A model generated the notes under the pieces. The model saw only the letters and a program-made list of their open reading frames with translations, was not told the DNA's origin and searched no databases. The position numbers and the translations under genes were made by a program. A stretch of DNA of 10,730 nucleotides from Shewanellaceae bacterium UBA2521 (GTDB lineage: Bacteria; Pseudomonadota; Gammaproteobacteria; Enterobacterales; Shewanellaceae). Where the stretch lies: contig DDNL01000072.1 of assembly GCA_002341165.1 (NCBI GenBank), positions 1-10,730 on the forward strand. The letters run 5' to 3'. Shown piece after piece: positions 1 through 6,166 of the stretch; position 1 is the stretch's first letter, and the number at the start of each line of letters is the position of its first letter.

Positions 1-13
1 GCAAACCTAAATC

Positions 14-75
14 AATCTACTTTTAGTGGGTGTCTTGTTTTATTTTTAATCTACTTTTCGTGGGTGTCTTGTTTT
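14..75. repeat. Two-copy 28-base direct repeat
   Basis: A 28-base unit occurs at 14-41 and again at 48-75, with one mismatch (A at 25, C at 59) and a 34-base period. Its core reads GTGGGTGTCTTGTTTT on the plus strand. Both copies lie at the window edge, so the array may continue to the left. The core resembles short GTGGGTGTC-type motifs that can accompany REP-associated (TnpA-REP) transposases, but that link is from memory and no transposase is visible here. I see no supported gene between 76 and 283. Confidence 0.7.
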
Positions 76-283
76 CTTTCTGGAGCTTGCCCCAATTTTG
101 CCACAAAGCCTTTTTTCACTTCACACAACGAAAAGAAAATTCAACTTCAAAATTTGGACGCCTTAAAACAAAAAAAATCACAACCCAGCGACACATTCTT
201 CATATCCAGAATGTATAACCATCTATGTCTTAACAGCGCGAATCTTCTAAGCAATCATGGTTCTATTGAATCATTGTAGCCAG

Positions 284-508
284 CTATTCTATAGCCTTTT
301 TAAGTGTTAGACTTTTTGAACTATAGAAGTCGGTCAATCTAACTTCTTTAACCTCTATATCTGGCTTAACACCTTTTGAGTAACCTTCTTCATTTCTTTC
401 AAGGGGCTCATCGTCAAAATAAACACGTTGAGTGGAAAAACGATATTAATCTTAATTTGACGATTTACCCGTAGCCATGTCTGAATAAACAGAACCTAAA
501 AAATTACC
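284..508 (-). pseudogene. Remnant of S41-family peptidase, C-terminal end
   Basis: Read on the minus strand, a frame ending in TAG at 284-286 encodes FDDEPLERNEEGYSKG, directly followed by VKPDIEV, about 17 further residues and LKKAIE. A G-V-x-P-D-I-x-V motif after a basic or polar loop, followed by a short leucine-rich tail, is the usual C-terminal end of S41 (C-terminal processing, tail-specific) peptidases. Upstream in the same frame GSVYSDMATGKSSN fits the Gly-rich strand that precedes it, but two TAA codons (446-448 and 452-454) interrupt the frame. The frame then runs out beneath the end of the MFS gene. No catalytic Ser/Lys region remains. This looks like a decayed gene tail, stranded when the MFS gene or other DNA replaced its front. 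The family call rests on about 50 residues only. Confidence 0.5.
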
Positions 509-510
509 CG

Positions 511-1755
511 TTAAACTTCTATTAAATCTTTAGGAATACTTGGGTAGATATATCGATCTAAAAACAAAGCAGAAAAATAAAATAAGCTACCACATGACAT
601 GAGTAAACCAACATAGGCTTGTCCATACCCAGAAAGAATGCTAACCACCATTGGTACAAAACCACCTATAAAAATAACACCTAGGTTGATACCTAATCCA
701 ATAGTAGTGATTCGGTTTTCCTGTACAGTTGAATGAAAAATTTCAGATGGTGTAATACTTGATGTTAAAGCAACAAATAACGTTATAAAACATTGAGAAA
801 TAATGAACGTCCCCCAATGATCGATTGCTTGTAGCGCGTAAACAGGAACAGATAAAAAAGCAACCATAATATATACTTTTTTCAATGTTGCTTTTCCACT
901 AGAAAATCGATCGACTAAATAACTTAAAACGATGCAAGCTATAAAAAATAATAAGTTAAAAATTATAGGAAGAATAATTTTGAGGTCAGGGTCTTCCGTA
1001 AATTTACCGATAAAAAACTTACTAGATATAGTATTACCATAAAAAAGGATCGAAGCAGGTACGTAAAGTAAAAATATTTTTAAGGTTGGTAAAAATTGAA
1101 TAGAAATAAATTTCGACTTAACAAATTTATCAGATTCGATCAGTTTTGATCTAAAATAATAGCTTATCCAAATATTTATCACTCCCAATAAAACAGGTAT
1201 GCGCCATCCAAAACTTTGCATTTGTTCAACAGTACAATAAGACTGTACGCATGCTACCGCACCAAGCGAAAGAGCTATAGATAAAAAAGGCGCTCCCCAT
1301 AAAAAACTACCAATTCTAGATTGCTCACTTTCTTTAGAGTCTTCAAAAAGATATGCAATTGCAGCAGGATTTTCTCCTCCAAAACAAAATGCTTGCAATA
1401 ATTGCATTAGAAAAAATAATAGAGGTGCAAGAATACCTATTTGATCATAGGTAGGTAATAACGACATTAAGAGCGTTGCCACTCCTGTCAAGGCACTTGT
1501 AAAAATTAGGGCAGCTCTTCGACCATACTTATCAGCATAGATCCCTACAAAAAATCCACCAAATGGTCTGGATAAAAATCTTAGGATAAAAGGAAACCAT
1601 GCAAAAATAAATGCATGCTCTCCAAATGCAGATTGTGGAAAAAAATTTAACGCTACAAAAGTTTGAATTGCTGAGTAAACAGCAATATCGTAATATTCAA
1701 AGCCATGTGCAATGGAAATACCAGCACGCTTCATCCATTTATTCATAGGTTTCAT
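511..1755 (-). CDS. MFS transporter, metabolite/H+ symporter (ProP-like) family
   Basis: Predicted inner-membrane secondary transporter of 414 residues with about 12 hydrophobic helices. The family signature between helices 2 and 3 is clear: RPFGGFFVGIYADKYGRR at residues 63-80, corresponding to the RP-G-G-D-GRR motif of the MHS branch (ProP, ShiA, KgtP types). GGEN (126-129) and GWRIP (183-187) also match conserved MHS positions. The C-terminus stops soon after helix 12, so the regulatory coiled coil of osmosensing ProP is missing. The substrate could be an osmolyte, amino acid or organic acid and cannot be fixed from sequence. An AAAGGAG ribosome site lies 6 bases before the ATG at 1755. 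The gene follows a LuxR-type regulator after only 29 bases on the same strand, which suggests one transcript and control by that regulator. Base composition is very AT-rich, unlike the fab region. Confidence 0.85.
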   Translation of the reverse strand: MKPMNKWMKRAGISIAHGFEYYDIAVYSAIQTFVALNFFPQSAFGEHAFIFAWFPFILRFLSRPFGGFFVGIYADKYGRRAALIFTSALTGVATLLMSLLPTYDQIGILAPLLFFLMQLLQAFCFGGENPAAIAYLFEDSKESEQSRIGSFLWGAPFLSIALSLGAVACVQSYCTVEQMQSFGWRIPVLLGVINIWISYYFRSKLIESDKFVKSKFISIQFLPTLKIFLLYVPASILFYGNTISSKFFIGKFTEDPDLKIILPIIFNLLFFIACIVLSYLVDRFSSGKATLKKVYIMVAFLSVPVYALQAIDHWGTFIISQCFITLFVALTSSITPSEIFHSTVQENRITTIGLGINLGVIFIGGFVPMVVSILSGYGQAYVGLLMSCGSLFYFSALFLDRYIYPSIPKDLIEV

Positions 1756-1784
1756 ACAATACTCCTTTATTTATAACATAAATT

Positions 1785-2588
1785 CTAAATATTATACCCT
1801 TGAGAACAAACTGATAATGCATTTTTTTCTTTGAGGAGTTTTAACATTTTCGATGCTGGCATCGACTCATTACCAAGCTTTCGTTTTATATTGGTAATGA
1901 CCTTTCTCACAGCCGCCTCTGAGCACATCTCTTTAAAAGAGATTTCTTTATGTGTAAGGCAATGCATACTGTATTCTATATACTTTTGCTCTTTCGCGGT
2001 TAATATCACATCATTAAATTTTGATTTGATATATTCATATTGAGATATATTATGACCAGTGACGCTATTATATTTATCTTTTACATTTTTTAAATCTCTT
2101 AGCTCTAATACCATATTAGGCTTTTCTTTCAAAATTTTATTTGCGTGATATGAAACGTGATGAAAATAACTTTTAATGTTAGTTAAATCATTCATATCAA
2201 ATCCTTTTAAACTCGTTACAGACATCATTTCAAAACCAAAATCTGTTTTTATCACAAAATCTAATTTAGTAAAGTCAGATTCTCCTTTATATTTTTTGTA
2301 TAATTGATATAAAGTTTCTTCTGTATTCCAATAGTGTAAGCCTGTATTCAATCTTGATGATACACTCAGATCTAAATCTTGCTCCATATACTGACAATGC
2401 CAATCGTAACTACTTGGTATAGCCATGAATGTATTACTATCAATATTATAATACGAATAATTGCACTCACTTATCCCACAGTGAGAAAGTTTCGATACAA
2501 CAGAATGCTCCATATCTTGTGAAATTTGCTTCATGTTTTTATGATGTATATTCATATTCGTTTTCCTTAGTTTCCGTGATCGCAGCAT
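1785..2588 (-). CDS. Divergent LuxR-type HTH transcriptional regulator
   Basis: A 267-residue protein (256 if the second start is used). The C-terminal part, residues 196-245, follows the LuxR/GerE helix-turn-helix pattern: LTAKEQ at the start of helix 1, THKEIS in the middle, and a recognition segment ending NIKRKLG. The N-terminal 190 residues are a putative sensor domain with W63, Y67 and W87. The W-x3-Y spacing recalls the acyl-homoserine-lactone pocket of TraR/LuxR, but the Asp-Pro of that pocket is absent, so no ligand should be assumed. Two starts compete: ATG at 2588 and ATG at 2555 (MNIHHKN). Each has AAGGAA seven bases upstream; the second gives an N-terminus closer in length to the neighbouring paralogue. 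Very AT-rich. It lies 29 bases upstream of the MFS gene and probably regulates it. The HTH call is fairly sure; the signal is unknown. Confidence 0.75.
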   Translation of the reverse strand: MLRSRKLRKTNMNIHHKNMKQISQDMEHSVVSKLSHCGISECNYSYYNIDSNTFMAIPSSYDWHCQYMEQDLDLSVSSRLNTGLHYWNTEETLYQLYKKYKGESDFTKLDFVIKTDFGFEMMSVTSLKGFDMNDLTNIKSYFHHVSYHANKILKEKPNMVLELRDLKNVKDKYNSVTGHNISQYEYIKSKFNDVILTAKEQKYIEYSMHCLTHKEISFKEMCSEAAVRKVITNIKRKLGNESMPASKMLKLLKEKNALSVCSQGYNI

Positions 2589-2612
2589 ATTTCATTTCCT
2601 TATAGTGTAATA

Positions 2613-2624
2613 AACAGCCCTGTT
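2613..2624. promoter_or_regulatory. Small dyad upstream of the LuxR-type gene
   Basis: AACAG-CC-CTGTT is a 5+5 base inverted repeat in the 68 bases between the two LuxR-type genes. It lies 25 bases upstream of the ATG at 2588 and could be an operator for either regulator. It is short enough to be chance. Confidence 0.25.
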
Positions 2625-2656
2625 GCTATGCTCGATATCGTCACTGATATTTAAAT

Positions 2657-3444
2657 TTAAGCGAACAGCTCAGGCTGAAGTTGTTTGCGTTTGTCAAGAT
2701 ACACCCGTTGTGGGATTTTAGGTTGATGGTATTTGTCTTTGATTGAAGTGAAAAGTGCTTTAACATCCGCAATGGAACACATCATTAAATCAGCAATTTC
2801 GTCGTCTTCGTACCACTGTACCCGCAAAGCTAATGCTTCATCTTCAGCGTTGGTTCAGGGATAGGTTCAAATAATGAGAGATCAAATTCAAGTCGCATCG
2901 ATTCCATGGTTTTACGATCTTCTTCAGCAAAAGCTTCTTGCTGCTGTAAAATAGCTGGCAAGGTCTCACACTGATAAACCATGCTGGGGTACTTCACTTG
3001 TAGACGCATCGATTCGTATTTAAACGTATTGAGTGCATCAATAAAGGCATTATACGTATCAATCGACAACGATTTCGTATGACCCATTTCTAGAAGATGC
3101 ATACCATGTTTGCCTGGTACGCAAAATTCGGTTTTCATCCATACCTTATCAGGCGAATTTTTTTGCATCATCGCTTGATAGGCTTGATACAGCTCTGAAT
3201 CTTCTACCCAAGGGTGCGAGAATTCACACAATCGTAATGCGAGCTTTTGGTGTAAACCTTGTTGAACCATACGCATTAACCAATCAGATTCAGTACCCGA
3301 TACAATCAACTTGCCTGACTCAAAATCAACATAAAGGTAATTTAAAGCATAAACAGAAAGGTGTTGTAATGAGGACAATGTATCTTCATGAATTAAAGCG
3401 AGGTCTTGAAACGTTTGTTCAAATGTTTTTGTTGTATTAGACAT
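2657..3444 (-). pseudogene. Frameshifted LuxR-type HTH regulator, paralogue of the neighbour
   Basis: The frame from ATG 3444 runs 204 codons to a TAG at 2830-2832. From 2845 the -1 frame continues without a stop for 62 codons (EDEALALRVQ, WYEDDEIADL, then SIADVKALFTSIKDKY) to TAA at 2657-2659. That continuation matches the HTH segment of the adjacent regulator position by position, so the original protein would be about 262 residues against 267. The N-terminal domains also correspond: NYLYVDFESG with NYSYYNIDSN, W55 and W79 with W63 and W87 (24 apart in both), and ELYQAY with TLYQLY. The break falls exactly at the PTL/EDE junction before helix 1. The product from the first frame would be a sensor domain without DNA binding. 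No classical heptameric slippery sequence is present at the junction, so a one-base deletion or sequencing error is likelier than programmed frameshifting. AAGGAA lies 10 bases before the ATG. Composition is less AT-rich than the partner. Confidence 0.7.
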
Positions 3445-3659
3445 AATACAGCATTTCCTTATGTTCGGTTAGACACAAGAAAGACACACGCCTTTCTAAA
3501 CGATTTTTTACCACCAACTTACATTTGACGCAAGAAAAATACGCATATGAAACATATTTAAACAAAAATAAAACACCATATCTACGTTATTTTAGCGAAC
3601 AACATACTTATAAGCGTATAGACTATGAAAAAATATAACCCTCATTTATATAAAATCAG

Positions 3660-3703
3660 ATTTTCAAATCTCCTTCAGGGGCGTTTACATTTGATTTGAA
3701 AAT
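3660..3703. repeat. 11-base inverted repeat, potential hairpin
   Basis: ATTTTCAAATC at 3660-3670 pairs perfectly with GATTTGAAAAT at 3693-3703 around a 22-base loop, which itself contains CCT-TC-AGG. It lies 215 bases upstream of the frameshifted regulator. There is no T-run typical of an intrinsic terminator on either side, so an operator or RNA structure is as likely. Function unknown. Confidence 0.5.
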
Positions 3704-3813
3704 AGACTACATGAAGCACTGCGTATCCTTAAGTTATGAAATACAAAACCTATTTATCAAAAAAATACACTACAAAAAATATTTAATGAACAATTTATAA
3801 TCATGGTACATCT

Positions 3814-4106
3814 TAGCTTTCATAACGATGGTAACTCGTTACGATGAACGATTTAATGACGCTACTTTTACAAAAATGACCAAAATGACTGAAAATAAGC
3901 AAGTGGACGATTTTTTTGAAAAATCGCGATTTTCATTGCCAGTGGATTTTTTATTAATTATTGATATATGGATAAAAAATTAACTTACTGGTGGCAAAAA
4001 AGGTACCACCCCCCTTGCCAGTAAATTGTCGGTATAAACTGGTGGTGGCCTTTTTAAAACCCCGAAAAATTTCCATATTTTGCGAGTTACCATCACTAGC
4101 ATTCAT
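3814..4106. mobile_element. Candidate MITE-like element with terminal inverted repeats
   Basis: GATGGTAACTCG at 3827-3838 is the exact reverse complement of CGAGTTACCATC at 4083-4094, a 12-base perfect inverted pair bounding about 268 bases. Just outside it, TAGCTTTCAT (3814-3823) and TAGCATTCAT (4097-4106) form a 10-base direct repeat with one mismatch, placed 3 and 2 bases from the inverted repeats, as a degraded target duplication would be. The interior has no credible gene but several palindromes. Size, non-coding content and termini fit a miniature transposable element. No transposase is present in the window. Only one copy is visible, so mobility is inference. Confidence 0.4.
3907..4050. 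repeat. Nested palindromes and alternating CCAGT/ACTGG motifs
   Basis: CGATTTTT pairs with AAAAATCG at 3908-3925, overlapping the perfect palindrome AAAATCGCGATTTT (3920-3933). Next, TTGCCAGT (3936-3943) and ATTTTTTAT face ATAAAAAAT and ACTGGTGGCAA (3987-3997), forming a long imperfect hairpin. A second TTGCCAGT (4015-4022) can pair with either ACTGGTGGC at 3987 or ACTGGTGG at 4038, and GGTACC sits between them. The two ACTGGTGG copies are 51 bases apart. The motifs therefore permit mutually exclusive stems. All lie within the candidate mobile element. Confidence 0.5.
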
Positions 4107-4296
4107 TTATAGGCCAGAAATAACCTTTTATCCTTTTATGGCAATACATTCCTATATCAAAATCTAAGACTAAAGTAAGGTATTGACAAGGCTTTGCCTT
4201 GGAAAGGATTGATAAAATAAGAGGTTTAGATAAAATAACACCCTTATTTTGGGCTTCGATTTTATGAATTTTCTTATAAAACAAATTTATTTTCGT

Positions 4297-4305
4297 TGGT
4301 ATAAT
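4297..4305 (+). promoter_or_regulatory. Extended -10 promoter for the 105-aa gene
   Basis: TGGTATAAT is a perfect TGn-TATAAT extended -10 element. There is no good -35 hexamer at 16-18 bases, which extended -10 promoters tolerate. Transcription would start near 4312 and give a leader of about 80 bases. That leader contains a possible hairpin in which TACAC and CTCC (4328-4337) pair with GGAG and GTGTA (4352-4362). Confidence 0.5.
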
Positions 4306-4392
4306 CATGATTTACATAGCGAATATCTACACTCTCCAAAATATGGATATAGGAGTTGTGTAGGTCATTAATCATCACAAACAAGGACTGTT

Positions 4393-4710
4393 ATGAAACT
4401 ATATGTGATATTGAATAATCATGGAAAATACGAAAAACTGTACCTTAAAGTAAGTGCAGGAACTAGGAAGGAACTGATAAAACAGTTAGGGTGTTCAAAG
4501 TTCGTTATAAAAAATCATGAGTTTTCTATAAATGACATCAAAGCTGAAGTTCCCAAACAAGAAAAATCATACAATGATCACTTCTTGGTGTTGGGCTTTG
4601 GGTTGCTGGGTAGGAGTCTGGTTTTGCCAGTGACGATTCTTGATAAAATTGGTGATGCCTTGGGCATAAATAATTTTGGGCACATTGACCACAAAAAAAG
4701 GAAAAAATAG
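4393..4710 (+). CDS. Small orphan protein with hydrophobic segment and basic tail
   Basis: A 105-residue protein that I do not firmly recognise. Residues 1-52 alternate polar and hydrophobic positions as in a small beta-rich module, including KLYLKVSAGTRKELIKQLG and a following FSINDIKAEV. Residues 63-83 form one hydrophobic stretch (FLVLGFGLLG, then a single Arg, then LVLPVTIL), long enough for a membrane-associated helix. The tail is strongly basic (KKRKK). The layout, a short sheet module followed by a Gly-rich hydrophobic segment, is like small prophage- or island-borne proteins, but no function can be given. An AAGGA ribosome site lies five bases before the ATG, and an extended -10 promoter lies about 90 bases upstream. 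It is alone on the plus strand, between repeat-rich DNA and tRNA-Ser. No terminator is visible after it, so transcription may run into the tRNA antisense strand. Real gene likely. Confidence 0.6.
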   Translation: MKLYVILNNHGKYEKLYLKVSAGTRKELIKQLGCSKFVIKNHEFSINDIKAEVPKQEKSYNDHFLVLGFGLLGRSLVLPVTILDKIGDALGINNFGHIDHKKRKK

Positions 4711-4742
4711 GGTTTAAGATTTTGAAGAATATAGATAATAAA

Positions 4743-4830
4743 TGGCGGTGAGAGAGAGATTCGAACTCTCGATACGTTGCCGTATACACACTTTCCAGGC
4801 GTGCTCCTTCAGCCACTCGGACACCTCACC
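4743..4830 (-). tRNA. tRNA-Ser (anticodon GGA)
   Basis: An 88-base serine tRNA with a long variable arm, nearly identical to E. coli tRNA-Ser(GGA). The acceptor stem is GGTGAGG/CTCACC plus discriminator G, and CCA is encoded (4743-4745 on the plus strand). The D-arm reads TGTCCGAGTGGCTGAAGGAG, the anticodon GGA lies at 4794-4796, and the variable arm is TACGGCAACGTA-like. The T-loop TTCGAAT is intact, with a GAGAG/CTCTC stem. It reads UCC and UCU serine codons. The 3' end faces the AT-rich accessory region, a common orientation for integrated elements. Confidence 0.97.
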
Positions 4831-4844
4831 GCTGATACCGGGTC

Positions 4845-4873
4845 AATTTACGCAAAAAAAAAATATAGGTCAA
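4845..4873 (-). promoter_or_regulatory. Probable promoter of tRNA-Ser
   Basis: On the minus strand TTGACC (4868-4873) and TAAATT (4845-4850) are separated by exactly 17 bases, most of them T. The tRNA 5' end is 15 bases beyond the -10 element, as expected for a short leader. The -35 matches consensus in five of six positions and the -10 in four of six. Confidence 0.5.
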
Positions 4874-4940
4874 GTAAAAATAAAGCTTAACTGTTTGAAT
4901 GCACAAAAAAAGTGCGTATTGAACATCAATTCAGCTTATT

Positions 4941-4998
4941 CTCGCCTTACTTACCCTACACAAAGAGCAATAATCGCTCTATGTGTGGAGAAGGCGAG
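4941..4998. other. Long imperfect hairpin between tRNA-Ser and nadA
   Basis: The outer stem is CTCGCCTT (4941-4948) with AAGGCGAG (4991-4998). The inner stem is ACACAAAGAGC (4958-4968) with GCTCTATGTGT (4976-4986), which has one A-A mismatch around a 7-base loop. It lies 12 bases beyond the nadA stop, so it would form at the 3' end of the nadA transcript. No U-run follows on the minus strand, so it is not a standard intrinsic terminator. It could protect the mRNA 3' end or be a dispersed repeat unit. A second small hairpin, GCAC-A7-GTGC, lies at 4901-4915. Confidence 0.55.
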
Positions 4999-5010
4999 GA
5001 CAAAGAGGCA

Positions 5011-6087
5011 TTACTTTGCAATATCTTTTAAGGTTGCAGCAAAGTCTAACATGCGGTTTAAAGAGGCTTTTGCGCCCTCTTGATATTGTTGCTCTACAAA
5101 TATTTCGCAGTCTGAGTTATCCATATTTAACAAAGCCTGCTCGATACCTTCAAGTGAGTTCATATTCATCCAAGGACAATGTGCACAACTACGACAGGTT
5201 GCGCTTTCACCGCCTGTTGGCGCTGCAATAAAGTTTTTGTCAGGCGAAGCCTGTAGCATCTTATAGAAAATACCTTTATCTGTTGCAACAATGAAGTCTT
5301 TTTGCGGCATGTCTTTCGAGGCGCGTAGAAGCTGACTTGTAGAGCCAACAACGTCGGCCATTTCAACGACTGAAGCAGGCGATTCAGGATGCACTAAGAC
5401 CACTGCCTCTGGATATTGCTTTTTCAGTTCACGAATACCATTGGCTTTAAATTCATCATGTACTACACAGGCACTTTGCCACATCAGCATATCTGCGCCC
5501 GTTTGCTTTTGAATATAATGACCTAAGTGACGATCAGGCCCCCAGATGATTTTTTCACCTTGTGCATCAAGATGATCCACGATTTCTAACGCGACACTCG
5601 AAGTGACCACCCAATCTGCTCTCGCTTTCACTGCTGCTGATGTATTGGCATACACAACGACAGTTCGCTCAGGATGCTGATCGCAAAAAGCACTGAAGGC
5701 ATCAACAGGACAACCTAAATCAAGCGAACAAGTTGCCTCAAGAGTTGGCATAATGACGCGTTTTTCGGGGCTTAAAATCTTAGCTGATTCACCCATAAAT
5801 TGCACCCCAGCAACAATAAGGGTTTTCGCTTCATGCGCAGCACCAAAACGTGCCATTTCAAGAGAATCCGAAACACAACCACCTGTTTCTTCTGCAAGCT
5901 CTTGAATTACATCGTTAGTGTAATAATGAGCAATTAAAACTGCATCTCGCGATTTCAGAAGCTTTTTTATGCGATCTTTGCATTGTTGTTTTTCTGCTGC
6001 TGTTAAAGGCGGGTTCGTCACTGTTGGAGGAACATGGAAATTTGTAAAGTTATCTATTTGATTCATATATGAACTATCTATCATCAA
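5011..6087 (-). CDS. nadA: Quinolinate synthase A
   Basis: Cytosolic [4Fe-4S] enzyme that condenses iminoaspartate with dihydroxyacetone phosphate to quinolinate, the second step of de novo NAD synthesis after NadB. The three cluster cysteines are present at C120 (TCSLDLGC region, first Cys), C207 (QSACVVHDEF) and C304 (within CRSCAHCPW). Other family blocks are AHYYTNDVIQELAEETGG, SDSLEMARFG, YANTSAAVKARADW and LVHPESP. Length 358 residues against about 347 in E. coli. Starting at the internal Met8 (6066) would put the cysteines at 113, 200 and 297, the E. coli numbering. Neither start has a good ribosome site, so the start is unsettled. The gene stands 80 bases downstream of an oxidoreductase gene. 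nadB and nadC are not in the window. Confidence 0.96.
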   Translation of the reverse strand: MMIDSSYMNQIDNFTNFHVPPTVTNPPLTAAEKQQCKDRIKKLLKSRDAVLIAHYYTNDVIQELAEETGGCVSDSLEMARFGAAHEAKTLIVAGVQFMGESAKILSPEKRVIMPTLEATCSLDLGCPVDAFSAFCDQHPERTVVVYANTSAAVKARADWVVTSSVALEIVDHLDAQGEKIIWGPDRHLGHYIQKQTGADMLMWQSACVVHDEFKANGIRELKKQYPEAVVLVHPESPASVVEMADVVGSTSQLLRASKDMPQKDFIVATDKGIFYKMLQASPDKNFIAAPTGGESATCRSCAHCPWMNMNSLEGIEQALLNMDNSDCEIFVEQQYQEGAKASLNRMLDFAATLKDIAK

Positions 6088-6125
6088 TCGTAAAATGGTT
6101 TTGTGTCATTACAACAAAACACTTC

Positions 6126-6146
6126 ACACAACCTCATACACAACCT
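6126..6146. promoter_or_regulatory. Direct repeat ahead of nadA
   Basis: ACACAACCT occurs twice, at 6126-6134 and 6138-6146, with a 12-base period, 40-60 bases upstream of the nadA start in the 80-base gap between genes. Closer to the gene, TTTTGTTG and CACAAAA (minus strand) form an imperfect dyad. These could be operator half-sites for an NAD-responsive repressor. I recognise no specific NadR, NrtR or NadQ site. Confidence 0.3.
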
Positions 6147-6166
6147 GTTAAGTTGATGAAAAGTGG

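Larger units (their letters stand above)
3445..4392. other. Gene-poor AT-rich intergenic region with inverted repeats
   Basis: I find no convincing gene in these 948 bases. A 70-codon minus-strand frame (4096-4308) has no ribosome site and begins inside a plus-strand promoter. Frames of 24 and 35 codons on the plus strand (from 3625 and 3876) also lack ribosome sites. What is present is repeat structure, listed separately: an 11-base inverted repeat at 3660-3703, a MITE-like element at about 3824-4096, and a small CAAGGC-TTT-GCCTTG hairpin at 4187-4201. The promoter and leader of the following small gene occupy 4297-4392. Confidence 0.6.

Noticed and set aside
64..279. 71-codon plus-strand frame starting inside the direct repeat
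   Set aside because: Low-complexity translation without a ribosome site or known motif. The repeat supplies its start in both copies.
2830..2860. Programmed -1 frameshifting in the second regulator
   Set aside because: The junction reads ACG CTG AAG and lacks an X-XXY-YYZ slippery heptamer or a clear downstream hairpin. A simple indel is the better explanation, though not proven.
3876..3983. 35-codon plus-strand frame inside the repeat element
   Set aside because: It has no ribosome site and runs through palindromic sequence, which explains its residues.
4096..4308. 70-codon minus-strand open frame
   Set aside because: It has no ribosome site, its ATG overlaps the extended -10 promoter of the plus-strand gene, and its end coincides with the edge of the inverted-repeat element. 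It has no recognisable domain.
4901..4915. GCAC-A7-GTGC hairpin as a terminator
   Set aside because: The stem has only four pairs and no T-run follows on either strand.
4538..5083. Open frames crossing the tRNA-Ser gene on both strands
   Set aside because: They overlap the tRNA or nadA in other frames and have no protein signature.
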